A stretch of DNA of 64,000 nucleotides from Microvirga sp. 17 mud 1-3 (GCF_003151255.1 NZ_CP029481.1:4217001-4281000); one strand, 5' to 3'. Shown: positions 9,852 through 18,064, numbered from the stretch's first letter. The notes: generated from the sequence alone by a model not told the origin. Numbers and translations are program-made.

Positions 9852-9879
9852 ATGCTATTTCATTTCGTGACACAGTCAA
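9852..9879 (-). promoter_or_regulatory. candidate promoter of the RTX gene
   Basis: TTGACT (9874-9879), a 16-bp spacer and TAGCAT (9852-9857) on the reverse strand resemble a sigma-70 promoter. It lies directly upstream of the inverted repeat at the start codon. Confidence 0.4.
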
Positions 9880-9924
9880 TCGATGAACGGTCAGGACGTG
9901 AACGATCGGACGGCGGCAGATTGT

Positions 9925-9949
9925 CCGGGCCCACGACAAGTGGGCCCGG
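9925..9949 (-). terminator. hairpin downstream of carbonic anhydrase gene
   Basis: CCGGGCCCAC and GTGGGCCCGG form a perfect 10-bp stem with a 5-nt loop, 11 bp past the carbonic anhydrase stop. No T-run follows, so terminator function is likely but not certain. Confidence 0.5.
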
Positions 9950-9959
9950 GACCGAAAAA

Positions 9960-10640
9960 TCAAGCCTCGGCGTCGCGCGCCCGGAACAGCGAGACCCGCT
10001 GCGGCACGTCAGCAACGGCAGGCGAGAAGCGGCCGGTCTGGGGGTCGCGGATCTGCAGCACGCCGTTCGCGACGCCGAAATAAGCCCCGTGCAGCTCCAG
10101 CTTCCCGCGCTCCACCAAGATTCTCACGCAAGGGAATGTCATCAGGTTCCGCAGGCTGTGCTCGATGGCGGCGAATTCGAGCTTGGTCACGTAGTCGGAG
10201 AATTCCATGTCGCCCCGCGGGCCCATGCGCTCGGCCGCCGGCGCGATCATGCTCATCCACTGGCCGATGAAGTCGCCCGGCGAGAGGGGAGCCGATTCGT
10301 CCGCGAAGGCCCGGATGCCGCCGCAGCGGGCATGGCCCAAGACCACGATATGCTTCACGCGCAGGGCCTGGACGGCGAATTCGAGGGCCGCCGAAGTGCC
10401 GTGGAACTCGCCGCCGGTCTCGAAGGGCGGCACGAGATTGGCCACGTTGCGGATCACGAACATTTCGCCCGGGCTGGCGTCGAAGATCACCTCCGGCGAG
10501 ACCCGGCTGTCGCAGCAGCCGATGATCAGGATTTCGGGCGATTGGCCTTGTTCCGCAAGGGTTTCGTATCGTCCCTTCTCGCGGGCGAAACGATCGTCGA
10601 GGAAGGCGCGGTAACCGTCGGTCAGGCGTTTCGGAAACAC
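9960..10640 (-). CDS. beta-class carbonic anhydrase
   Basis: Catalyses reversible hydration of CO2 to bicarbonate in the cytoplasm. The 226-residue protein carries the beta-class zinc ligands and dyad: CCDSRVSPE (Cys, Asp-Arg) and HARCGG (His, Cys), with RNVANLVPP between them. The start is set at GTG 10640 because AGGAG sits 7 nt upstream; an ATG 20 codons earlier would add a basic tail not expected in the family and has no ribosome-binding site. It is the only gene of its transcription unit, ending at a strong hairpin. Supplies bicarbonate for carboxylases; physiological role here is inferred. Confidence 0.92.
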   Translation of the reverse strand: MFPKRLTDGYRAFLDDRFAREKGRYETLAEQGQSPEILIIGCCDSRVSPEVIFDASPGEMFVIRNVANLVPPFETGGEFHGTSAALEFAVQALRVKHIVVLGHARCGGIRAFADESAPLSPGDFIGQWMSMIAPAAERMGPRGDMEFSDYVTKLEFAAIEHSLRNLMTFPCVRILVERGKLELHGAYFGVANGVLQIRDPQTGRFSPAVADVPQRVSLFRARDAEA

Positions 10641-10794
10641 GGGCAGGCTCCTGTTTGATGTTCGTTTCCTATTCCTATGAGGTCGTTTTTGGCAACCCAC
10701 GCCGTTCTGGCAATTCCACGAGAGGATGAGACGGAGGGTACTTTTCCGGCCGCGCCGGTCGTGTCATGCAGGGGCATCAGCGAAGGATGCGCCC

Positions 10795-11427
10795 GTGATC
10801 GACATGACCACTCTCCTAGGCTTTGCCCTGGTCGCTCTGGGAATGGTGCTCACCCCCGGCCCCAATATGATCTACCTGATCTCGCGCTCCATCTGCCAGG
10901 GGCGCATGGCCGGGCTGATCTCCCTCGGGGGCGTGGCGCTGGGCTTCCTGTTCTACATGCTCTGCGCGGCACTCGGCATCACGTCGCTCATCTTCGCGGT
11001 GCCCTACACCTACGATGCCCTGCGCCTTACGGGGGCGGCCTATCTGGCCTATCTCGCCTGGCAGGCCCTGCGGCCCAACGGCCGCTCCCCGTTTCAGGTG
11101 CGCGACCTGCCACGCGACGGCGCCGGCAAGCTCTTCACCATGGGGCTCGTGACCAACCTGCTGAACCCGAAGGCCGCGATGCTCTATCTCTCGCTGCTGC
11201 CGCAATTCATCGATCCGGCGCGGGGCAACGTGCTCGGCCAGTCGCTCCTGCTCGGGACCACGCAGATCGCGATCAGCCTCTCGGTCAATGCCATGATCGC
11301 CATTACGGCCGGAACGGTCGCGGCCTTCCTCGCCCGCCATCCAGGCTGGGTTCTCGCCCAGCGCTGGCTCATGGGAACGGTGCTCGGCGGGCTCGCCGTG
11401 CAGATGGCCGTGGAAGCGAAGCGGTAG
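10795..11427 (+). CDS. LysE family amino acid exporter
   Basis: A 210-residue inner-membrane protein with about six hydrophobic segments and the LysE/RhtB signature near the start (LGMVLTPGPNMIYLISRS) and NLLNPKAAMLYLSLLPQFI in the middle. Members export amino acids such as lysine, threonine, homoserine or leucine; the substrate cannot be told here. The GTG at 10795 is preferred (AAGGA 7 nt upstream); ATG at 10804 is the alternative, and an ATG at 10726 would add an unlikely arginine-rich leader. It converges with the dehydratase fusion gene, with 6 bp between stops. Confidence 0.88.
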   Translation: MIDMTTLLGFALVALGMVLTPGPNMIYLISRSICQGRMAGLISLGGVALGFLFYMLCAALGITSLIFAVPYTYDALRLTGAAYLAYLAWQALRPNGRSPFQVRDLPRDGAGKLFTMGLVTNLLNPKAAMLYLSLLPQFIDPARGNVLGQSLLLGTTQIAISLSVNAMIAITAGTVAAFLARHPGWVLAQRWLMGTVLGGLAVQMAVEAKR

Positions 11428-11433
11428 GATGCC

Positions 11434-13170
11434 TCAGGCGAGGGAGCGCACCGTCTCGTCGAGCCGGGACAGTTCCACATTCGCGCCGCAGAGCAGCACG
11501 CCGACCCGCTCGCCGGCCTGGGGCCTGTAGGCGCCCGAGGTCAGGGCCGCGAGCGCCGCGGCGCCGCCCGGCTCCGTGGCGATGCGCCAGTCCCGCCAGA
11601 GCGTTCCTTGCGCCTCCCGGATGGCCGCATCGGTCACCAGGGCCACATGGTCGACGGCCCGGCTGCAGATTCCATGGACGAGCGCTCCCGTATTGCGGGC
11701 GCCGAGCGAATCGGCCGCGACCGAATCGACGTCCACATCGACTGGGCCGCCCGCCTGGAGCGCCGCATGGAGGGCCCGTGAGCCTTCCGGCTCCACGCCC
11801 ACCACCTTCACGCGGCCGGCCCACCAGGCCGCGACGCCGCTGATGAGGCCGCCGCCGCCCACCGCCACGAGGATCGTATCGAGGGGCGCACCGTCCTCCT
11901 CCCATTCGAGCCCGACCGTGCCCTGGCCCGCGATGGTGGTGTCGGCATCGAAGGGGTGGACCCGCAGCGCGCCGCTTTGCGCCACATAGGCGTCGCAGGC
12001 GGCCTGCGCGTCCGCATAGCGGGCGCCGCCGATCACCACCTCGGCCCCGTGGGAGCGGATGACCGCCACCTTGGCGGGGCTCGAGATCTCCGGCACGAAG
12101 ATGCGGGCCTTGAGCCCGAGCTGCTTCGCCGCATAGGCGACCGCCGCGCCGTGATTGCCGCCCGAGGCCGCCGCTACGCCGGCCTCCGGGACCGGCCGTG
12201 ACAGGAGCGTGTTGAAGGCCCCGCGCGACTTGAACGAGCCTGCATGCTGCAGGAATTCGAGCTTCAGGCTCACCGGACCGTCATGACCGAAGGCGCCCGG
12301 CAGGGTCCAGACCGGCGTGCGCCGGATATGCGACGCGATGCGCCCATGGGCCTCCGCGATGTCGCGGCGGGAAACCGGGAGAGTGTCGGACGCGGAGACG
12401 GAAGCGGACATGGGTGCAACCTCGGAAGCAGGAGCCGGACGCGACAGGGTCCAAATGGCGACGGGAAGGCCGTGGGCGTCCCGGTCGGGCGGATCGGGAA
12501 AGGAGCGTCCTTTACCTCTAGCTATATCGATTACGACGGCCAACCCCACCAGGGCGTCGAGGAGGTCGTCCTCGGCGGCGCCGCGGGGCGGCCGGGCTTC
12601 CACCATGTCGCGCGGAAGACCGGCACGCACGAGCAGCGCCCGCCGCAGGGCAAGGCCCGGCGGATAGGGTCTGCTCTTCACTTTCTTCGGCTCCGGGAGG
12701 GGGCGCTCGCCGTTCATGGACCAGAAGGCGAGTTCCGGATGCACCTCCACGACCCGGGCTACGAGCTCCGGCCGGCTCCGGAGCAGGCTGTCGATCTCGC
12801 GGATCTTCGGGAAGAGGTGGAAGCCCTGGCGCGAGACCTTGCGCGGTGGATCGGAGGTCCGCAGGGCCTCCGCGCAGGCCGTCCCGTAATCCTCCGCCTC
12901 CACGGCCCGCCGCGCCGGAATGGCGAAGACCGAGGACTGGCGGGCGCCCAGAAGCGGGCGGATCAGCTGCTCCGGGCGCCGTCCGGACCCTTGCGTGCGC
13001 TCCGGCAGGCCGATGGGCATGTCGACGGCGATCACCTGTGGGGCTTCGGGCGCATCGACGATGGCGGCCATGTGCCGTTCGATCCGCATGATGGGCGGGT
13101 GGGACCCGCCGAGGTCCATGAGCACGGCGATCCAGCCCGCCGGACAACCGTCGATTCCCGCCACCCACAT
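11434..13170 (-). CDS. fusion: DUF429 domain + threonine/serine dehydratase
   Basis: One uninterrupted 578-codon frame covers two families normally encoded separately. Residues 1-about 245 are DUF429 (predicted RNase H-fold nuclease): WVAGIDGCPAGW, VIAVDMPIGLPE, EVHPELAF, DDLLDALVGL, DAHGLPVAIW. Residues 254-578 are a PLP-dependent threonine dehydratase without ACT domain: SFKSRGAFN with the Schiff-base Lys, SGGNHGAAVAYAA, VGGGGLISG. No stop lies between the domains. An internal ATG at 12411 begins the dehydratase part and has GAGG 8 nt upstream, so a separate 325-residue dehydratase may also be made. The dehydratase would deaminate threonine or serine to the 2-oxo acid. Whether the DUF429 half is active is unknown. 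Confidence 0.85.
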   Translation of the reverse strand: MWVAGIDGCPAGWIAVLMDLGGSHPPIMRIERHMAAIVDAPEAPQVIAVDMPIGLPERTQGSGRRPEQLIRPLLGARQSSVFAIPARRAVEAEDYGTACAEALRTSDPPRKVSRQGFHLFPKIREIDSLLRSRPELVARVVEVHPELAFWSMNGERPLPEPKKVKSRPYPPGLALRRALLVRAGLPRDMVEARPPRGAAEDDLLDALVGLAVVIDIARGKGRSFPDPPDRDAHGLPVAIWTLSRPAPASEVAPMSASVSASDTLPVSRRDIAEAHGRIASHIRRTPVWTLPGAFGHDGPVSLKLEFLQHAGSFKSRGAFNTLLSRPVPEAGVAAASGGNHGAAVAYAAKQLGLKARIFVPEISSPAKVAVIRSHGAEVVIGGARYADAQAACDAYVAQSGALRVHPFDADTTIAGQGTVGLEWEEDGAPLDTILVAVGGGGLISGVAAWWAGRVKVVGVEPEGSRALHAALQAGGPVDVDVDSVAADSLGARNTGALVHGICSRAVDHVALVTDAAIREAQGTLWRDWRIATEPGGAAALAALTSGAYRPQAGERVGVLLCGANVELSRLDETVRSLA

Positions 13171-13241
13171 CCTTCGCGCCTCCGTCCGTTCCCGCCTCGA
13201 GAAGGCACCGCTACACTCAGGGCCTTCACCGGGAGATCATC

Positions 13242-14138
13242 ATGACCGACATTCGCCCGCGCCGCAGCGCCCTCTACATGCCGGGCTCGAACGCCCGCGC
13301 GCTGGAAAAGGCCAGGACCCTACCGGCGGACGTGCTGATCCTCGACCTGGAGGACGCGGTGGCACCGGACGCCAAGGCGGAGGCCCGGGCGCAGGTCTGT
13401 GCGGCTCTCGGTCAGGGCGGCTTCGGGCCCCGCGAGGTGGCGGTGCGCGTCAACGCCCTCGACACCCCCTGGGGCGAGGACGATCTCGCGGCCGTCGCGG
13501 CGGCTGCGCCGGATGCGATCCTCGTTCCCAAGGTCTCGTCGCCCGAAGCGCTGGCGGCCATCGGCCTGCGCCTGCGCCGCCTGAGGGCGCCCGAGCGCGT
13601 CCGCGTCTGGGCCATGATCGAGACCGCCCAGGCGATCCTGCGGGCGGACGCCATCGCGGGCACGGCCCATGACGTGGATGCCCGCCTCGCCTGCTTCGTG
13701 CTGGGCCTCAACGATCTCGCCCGGGAGACCCGCGCCAGGCAGGTGCCCGGCCGCGCGCCCATGCTGCCCTGGATGATGACCGCCCTCGCGGCGGCGCGCG
13801 CCAACGGCATCGACATCCTGGACGGGGTCTGCAACGACCTCTCCGACACGGCGGCGCTGCGGGCCGAGTGCCTCCAGGCCCGCGATGGCGGCTTCGACGG
13901 CAAGACGCTGATCCACCCCAACCAGATCGCGACCGCGAACGAGGTTTTTTCGCCCTCCGCCGAGGAGGTGAGCGAGGCGCGCCTGATCGCCGAGGCCTTC
14001 GACAAGCCGGAAAACGCCAAGAAAGGCGCCATCGCGCTCGGCGGCCGCATGGTGGAGCGCCTCCACGCCGAGATGGCGCGGCGGGTGCTCGGCCTGGCTG
14101 AAGCCATCGAGGCCCGGCAAGCGGGGCCGTCTTCCTGA
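13242..14138 (+). CDS. CoA-ester lyase, HpcH/HpaI (CitE-like) family
   Basis: 298 residues of the citrate lyase beta-like fold. Seen: RRSALYMPGSNARALEKA at the start, the metal/substrate motif DLEDAVAPDAK, VRVNALDTPWGEDDL, MIETAQAI with a conserved Glu, and GKTLIHPNQI near the end. The family includes malyl-CoA/methylmalyl-CoA lyases, citramalyl-CoA lyase and malyl-CoA thioesterases; without a neighbour in the same pathway I cannot choose. It is transcribed divergently from the DUF429-dehydratase gene (71 bp gap), with GGGAG upstream of the ATG. Cytoplasmic. Confidence 0.85.
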   Translation: MTDIRPRRSALYMPGSNARALEKARTLPADVLILDLEDAVAPDAKAEARAQVCAALGQGGFGPREVAVRVNALDTPWGEDDLAAVAAAAPDAILVPKVSSPEALAAIGLRLRRLRAPERVRVWAMIETAQAILRADAIAGTAHDVDARLACFVLGLNDLARETRARQVPGRAPMLPWMMTALAAARANGIDILDGVCNDLSDTAALRAECLQARDGGFDGKTLIHPNQIATANEVFSPSAEEVSEARLIAEAFDKPENAKKGAIALGGRMVERLHAEMARRVLGLAEAIEARQAGPSS

Positions 14139-14150
14139 AGGGGCAGACAG

Positions 14151-14178
14151 CAAAATGGCCGGGGAGGACCCCGGCCAT
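14151..14178 (-). terminator. rho-independent terminator of asd
   Basis: ATGGCCGGGG-AGGA-CCCCGGCCAT is a perfect 10-bp stem with a 4-nt loop. On the reverse strand it is followed by TTTTGC, about 50 bp past the asd stop. It probably also stops transcription from the convergent CoA-ester lyase gene. Confidence 0.75.
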
Positions 14179-14228
14179 GATGAAGCAACGAAAAGGTATC
14201 CGGCGAAAGCCGTGCCGGAAGGCGCCGG

Positions 14229-15260
14229 TCAGGCGGCCTTCTTCTTGGAGGGCAGCAGGTTGCGGTTTGCCATCGCCTCGGCGATCTGGATCGCGTTGAG
14301 GGCCGCGCCCTTGCGCAGATTGTCGGAGACGCACCAGAAGGCGAGGCCGTTCTCGACCGTGATGTCCTCGCGGATGCGCGAGATGTAGGTGGCGTCCTCG
14401 CCGGCCGCCTCGTGCGGCGTGATGTAGCCGCCGGGCTCGCGCTTATCGACGACCACGATTCCGGGCGCGGCGCGCAGGATATCCCGGGCCTCGTCCGCCG
14501 TGATCGGCTTCTCGAACTCCACGTTCACGGCCTCGGAATGGCTGATGAAGACCGGCACGCGCACGCAGGTGGCCGTGAGCTTGATCTTCGGGTCGAGGAT
14601 CTTCTTGGTCTCGACCATCATCTTCCACTCTTCCTTCGTGAACCCGTCCTCCATGAACACGTCGATATGGGGGATCAGGTTGAAGGCGATGCGCTTGGGA
14701 AACTTCTTTTCCTGCACATCCTGGAGCGAGTAGAGCGCCTTGGTCTGGCGGTCGAGCTCGTCCATGCCGTCCTTGCCGGCGCCGGAAACCGACTGATAGG
14801 TGGAGACCACCACGCGCCGGATGGTAGCGTGGTCATGGAGGGGCTTGAGCGCCACCACGAGCTGGGCCGTGGAGCAGTTCGGATTGGCGATGATGTTCTT
14901 CTTCATCTCGCGCACCGCCTCGGCATTCACCTCCGGCACCACGAGCGGAACCTCGGGGTCGTAGCGCCAGGCCGAGGAGTTGTCGATCACGACGACGCCC
15001 TGGGCGGCGATCTTCGGCGACCACTCCTTCGAGACCTCGCCGCCCGCCGACATGAGGCACAGGTCCACATCGGAGAAATCGTAGGTGTCGAGCGCCTTGG
15101 TCTTCAACGTCTTGTCGCCGTAGGACACTTCCGTGCCCTGGCTGCGGCGGGAGGCCAGCGCCACCACCTCGTCGGCCGGGAAGGCCCGCTCGGCCAGGAT
15201 ATTGAGCATCTCGCGGCCCACATTGCCCGTCGCGCCGACGACAGCGACCTTGTAACCCAT
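14229..15260 (-). CDS. asd: aspartate-semialdehyde dehydrogenase
   Basis: Reduces 4-phospho-aspartate to aspartate semialdehyde with NADPH, the branch point for lysine/diaminopimelate, threonine and methionine. 343 residues; NADP-binding VAVVGATGNVGREML at the N-terminus, catalytic Cys in ANPNCSTAQLVVAL, and substrate region STYQSVSGAGKDGMDEL. The start at 15260 has AGGAG 7 nt upstream; an upstream in-frame ATG at 15302 has no ribosome-binding site. A long 5' region (15261-15666) with a Thr/Lys-rich mini-ORF precedes it. Monocistronic, ending at a strong terminator. Confidence 0.96.
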   Translation of the reverse strand: MGYKVAVVGATGNVGREMLNILAERAFPADEVVALASRRSQGTEVSYGDKTLKTKALDTYDFSDVDLCLMSAGGEVSKEWSPKIAAQGVVVIDNSSAWRYDPEVPLVVPEVNAEAVREMKKNIIANPNCSTAQLVVALKPLHDHATIRRVVVSTYQSVSGAGKDGMDELDRQTKALYSLQDVQEKKFPKRIAFNLIPHIDVFMEDGFTKEEWKMMVETKKILDPKIKLTATCVRVPVFISHSEAVNVEFEKPITADEARDILRAAPGIVVVDKREPGGYITPHEAAGEDATYISRIREDITVENGLAFWCVSDNLRKGAALNAIQIAEAMANRNLLPSKKKAA

Positions 15261-15300
15261 GGAACTTCTCCTGTTTTCGCTCTCCCCGGGAGATCTATTC

Positions 15301-15343
15301 AAAACCCTTATCGGGTGCGCCTCTCGCCCCGACGGGAGAGAGG
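15301..15343 (-). promoter_or_regulatory. hairpins between the mini-ORF and asd (candidate attenuator)
   Basis: On the asd strand, CCTCTC...GAGAGG (with an inner CCC/GGG) forms one hairpin. Then ACCC-GATAA-GGGT is followed by TTTTG, a weak terminator-like element about 40 nt before the asd start. Both lie between the mini-ORF stop and asd. Stability of the second is low. Confidence 0.3.
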
Positions 15344-15360
15344 ACCGGGGACGACGAGGC

Positions 15361-15432
15361 TCAGGCGGCCGTTTTCGCGGCCGTCGTGACGGTTTTCGTT
15401 TTGCTCGTCGTGGTGAGCAGCGTCATTGCCAT
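15361..15432 (-). CDS. possible Thr/Lys-rich leader peptide upstream of asd
   Basis: A 23-codon ATG frame on the asd strand, ending 100 nt before the asd ATG. The peptide begins MAMTLL and continues TTTSKTKTVTTAAKTAA: nine threonines and three lysines in 23 residues. Threonine and lysine are two of the end products made through Asd, the arrangement expected of an attenuator leader peptide. Against it: no clear Shine-Dalgarno, a weak downstream terminator, and local ACG/AAA-rich composition that could give such a frame by chance. The rest of the 406-bp gap (15433-15666) holds only a GGCCCG/CGGGCC hairpin and a CTTGAC-like -35; no other gene was recognised. Confidence 0.35.
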   Translation of the reverse strand: MAMTLLTTTSKTKTVTTAAKTAA

Positions 15433-15666
15433 CGTCCATCGCAAGGCCCGTTCGTCGGGCCGGTACGTTTGTGCAGCAACACATCAAAGGTGCACCGCCG
15501 TCAAGTGCTTCTTGCGCCGGAAGGCCGAAGCCGGAGGTGTGGACCGGCTGTGGACGGGCCCCTGGCCTTAACGTTCGATTCACGATGCTGAACGAAACCT
15601 TTCGAAGGCGCCCGAATGATACGGTAGAACAGCGGCCTGAATGCCACTGCCTGCCACGGGAGCACC

Positions 15667-16467
15667 ATGCAACGGGCGATCCACGCCGATTGGGACGAGG
15701 ACGAGGAGGATGACGCCTCCGACGGGGAGCCGCTGCCGCGGTCCCGCTCGCGCCTGCCCTGGCTGCGGATGGCGCTCCTGTCCGGGCTCAGCATCGCGGC
15801 GCTCGTCTATTTCGCCCACGAAGAGGGATCGCGGCCGCTCCCCCCGGGCGCGCCCGGGGCCGTTCCGGCCTCCGTGCTGGTCGCGCCGCCGCCCCCGTGG
15901 CGGCCCCTGCCCCAGGCGGCACCGGCCTATGTGCTCGACAAGCCTTTCGCGCCGCCCGTTTTTTCGGCACGCGCTCACATCTCCGGCGGACGGGAGGACA
16001 CCTTCGTGCTCGGCCGCTTCGGCGATTCCCGCCATGGGCGGATCAGCCTCGTCCAGGGGGATGCGGGCACGGAGCGGCGCAGCTTCTTCGTGGACATCGT
16101 CCGCCGTGCCGCCGAGGCGGGCCTCTCGGTCACCCGCAACGCCCAGAGCCGGATGGCCGCGACGAAATTCGGCCCCGTCGAAATGGCCGAGGTGACCCTG
16201 GCCGGGACGGCCGAGCAAACCTGCCAAGCCTTCCGCTTCGCGGATCCCGAGACGGCTTTCGGCTTCCAGGGCTGGCTGTGCGGCGCGGAAGCCCGGATCG
16301 TGGACGAGGCCCAGGCTGCCTGCTTCATCGACAGGATCGCCTTATCGGGCCAGGAGGGCCTTGTCCTGAAGGCGCTGTTCGCCCGGGCCGAGCGCAACCG
16401 GGGCGAGGCCTGCAATCTCGCGGCGCGCACGGCCGCCCTCAGCCCTACGCCCCCAGCCCGACCGTGA
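15667..16467 (+). CDS. hypothetical single-pass membrane protein
   Basis: I do not recognise the family. 266 residues: an acidic start (DWDEDEEDDASDGE), one transmembrane segment at about residues 35-50 (MALLSGLSIAALVYFA), a Pro-rich linker, then an extracytoplasmic-looking domain with four cysteines (QTCQAF, WLCGA, AACFID, EACNL) that could form two disulfides. The orientation would place the domain in the periplasm. GGGAG precedes the ATG. Its last 23 bp overlap tail-to-tail with the sulfite-oxidase-like gene. No functional inference is made. Confidence 0.75.
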   Translation: MQRAIHADWDEDEEDDASDGEPLPRSRSRLPWLRMALLSGLSIAALVYFAHEEGSRPLPPGAPGAVPASVLVAPPPPWRPLPQAAPAYVLDKPFAPPVFSARAHISGGREDTFVLGRFGDSRHGRISLVQGDAGTERRSFFVDIVRRAAEAGLSVTRNAQSRMAATKFGPVEMAEVTLAGTAEQTCQAFRFADPETAFGFQGWLCGAEARIVDEAQAACFIDRIALSGQEGLVLKALFARAERNRGEACNLAARTAALSPTPPARP

Positions 16468-17566
16468 TCGCAACCCGGTGAACGGCGTTGCAGCCGTAGC
16501 CGTTGGGATTCCAGTTGTCCGGTTCGAGAGGCTGGGAGCGCCCCGTTGAATCGGTGGCCCGCGCCCAGATCTCATAAGGCCCGTTCGCCGGTACCGGCAG
16601 GGTCGCGGACCAGCGCGTCCAGTCGTAGCGGTTGCGCGGGGGTTCGAGCATTGCGTCGGTCCAGGTAGCGCCCCGGTCGAGGGAGAGTGCGACGCTGACC
16701 ACCGTGTCGTCGCCCGCCCAGGCGGCGCCGCGCACCGCGATGGAGCGCGTCCCGGCCGGAAAGGCAGTCCCGTCCGCCGGCGCCGTGACGATGCTGCGCA
16801 CGGGCATCGATTCGAGGATGCGCAGCGGCACGCCCTCCAGGCTCGCGCCCGGCTGAACCGGTTTCACGGGCAGCCGGTAGGACAGGCCCGTCATGCCCGG
16901 GCCGTCATGCTCCCGGTCGCGGATCCAGATCCGCGTCAGCCATTTCTGGCTGAGGGAGCCCGGCCATCCCGGCACCACGAGGCGCACGGGGCCGCCATGG
17001 AGGAACGGCAGGGGCTCGCCGTTCATGGCGAAGGCCAGGAGGGTGTGCTCCTCAAGCGCCTTCTCGATCCGCATGCCGCGGGAAATGGAAGGCGTGTCGC
17101 GGCTGCCGGACTTGTCCGGATCGGCGCCGTAATGGGCCGTGTAGACGGCGGAGGATTTCAGGCCCGCCTCGCGCAGCACGTCGCTTAAAGAGACGCCGGT
17201 CCATTCCGCGCAGCCGACACCCCCATGGGTCCAGGGATTGCCCTCCGCCGGGGGCACCAGGAAGGAGCGGCCATTGCCGCCGCATTCCAGCACCATGCGG
17301 AAGGTTTTTACCCGAAACCGGCGCTTCAGCTCTTCCACAGTGAGACGGAGCGGGCGCTCAATCTCCCCGTCGATTGTGAGGCTCCAGCGTTCCGGTGCTT
17401 CGGGGACCTCTGGAAGCAGGCCGTTGTTGCGGACGAAGAACCGGGAAACCGGGGTCGTGGCGTCGTCGAGCTTCTCCTCGGGCGTTTCGGCCACGAGCGG
17501 GATCCGGCCGAGGAGCGAGAGGCCGTCCTTGGCCTTCAGCTCGGGAATGTCGTCGCGTCGATCCAC
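16445..17566 (-). CDS. sulfite oxidase-type molybdopterin enzyme
   Basis: 373 residues with the two-domain layout of sulfite oxidases: a Moco domain containing the Mo-ligating Cys in VLECGGNGR, substrate/Arg region (GVSLSDVLREAGL, HGGPVRLVVPGWPGS, QKWLTRIWI), and the C-terminal Mo-co dimerisation domain (DGTAFPAGTRSIAVRGAAW..., YEIWARATDSTG). It would oxidise sulfite to sulfate. Unlike SorA/SorT proteins there is no visible Tat signal; the protein begins MDRRDDIPELKAKDG from a GTG, so it appears cytoplasmic. No cytochrome subunit gene is adjacent, so the electron acceptor is unknown. Confidence 0.88.
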   Translation of the reverse strand: MDRRDDIPELKAKDGLSLLGRIPLVAETPEEKLDDATTPVSRFFVRNNGLLPEVPEAPERWSLTIDGEIERPLRLTVEELKRRFRVKTFRMVLECGGNGRSFLVPPAEGNPWTHGGVGCAEWTGVSLSDVLREAGLKSSAVYTAHYGADPDKSGSRDTPSISRGMRIEKALEEHTLLAFAMNGEPLPFLHGGPVRLVVPGWPGSLSQKWLTRIWIRDREHDGPGMTGLSYRLPVKPVQPGASLEGVPLRILESMPVRSIVTAPADGTAFPAGTRSIAVRGAAWAGDDTVVSVALSLDRGATWTDAMLEPPRNRYDWTRWSATLPVPANGPYEIWARATDSTGRSQPLEPDNWNPNGYGCNAVHRVAITVGLGA

Positions 17567-17717
17567 CGTGCCTCGCCTCCCTTGATCATCCGGGCCTCCC
17601 CCTTCGGGGAGCGGAACAATTTAAGCGGCCGCGCCATTTTTCCAAAGTCCGCCGATATCCCTGAAGGCGCGGGCGGAATTTGAGGACGCGCCTTCGCAGC
17701 TTGCGCTGGAGGCCGTC

Positions 17718-18059
17718 ATGCGCCGCATCGTCACTCTGGGTCTGGCATCCCTGGCCGCGGCCGCGGCCTTTGCGCCTGCGGCGCAGAGCCAGGACCGCCC
17801 CCTCAGGTTCCGGGTCACGCCCCGCAGCTTCCTCGATCCCGGCAACGTGGTCGTGCCGGGCTCGATCAATCCGGGCTATACCGGCTACGGCCAGACCCAA
17901 TCCTACCTGCTGAGCCCGCCCTATGGCCAGAACGAGCGCTTCAACGGCGGCGGCGTCCTGCCGGATCCGATCACCAACGGGCCGTTCGTCGGATCGCAAA
18001 ACCCGTTCGGGCCGATCGATTTCGGCCCGAACATCGAATCGACGGGCTCGATCCGCTGA
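17718..18059 (+). CDS. small secreted protein of unknown function
   Basis: 113 residues with a clear signal peptide (MRRIVTLGLASLAAAAAFAPAAQSQ). The mature part is Gly/Pro/Asn-rich and lacks cysteine (NPGYTGYGQTQSYLLSPPYGQNERFNGGG, GPFVGSQNPFGPIDFGPN). GGAGG lies just upstream of the ATG. I do not recognise a family; it looks like an exported low-complexity protein. It ends at a hairpin shared with the convergent leuB. Confidence 0.7.
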   Translation: MRRIVTLGLASLAAAAAFAPAAQSQDRPLRFRVTPRSFLDPGNVVVPGSINPGYTGYGQTQSYLLSPPYGQNERFNGGGVLPDPITNGPFVGSQNPFGPIDFGPNIESTGSIR

Positions 18060-18064
18060 TCGCC

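Noticed and set aside
15386..15571. Plus-strand frame starting with a hydrophobic run, opposite the asd leader
   Set aside because: No ribosome-binding site, ends in low-complexity sequence; the hydrophobic stretch is the complement of Thr/Lys codons.
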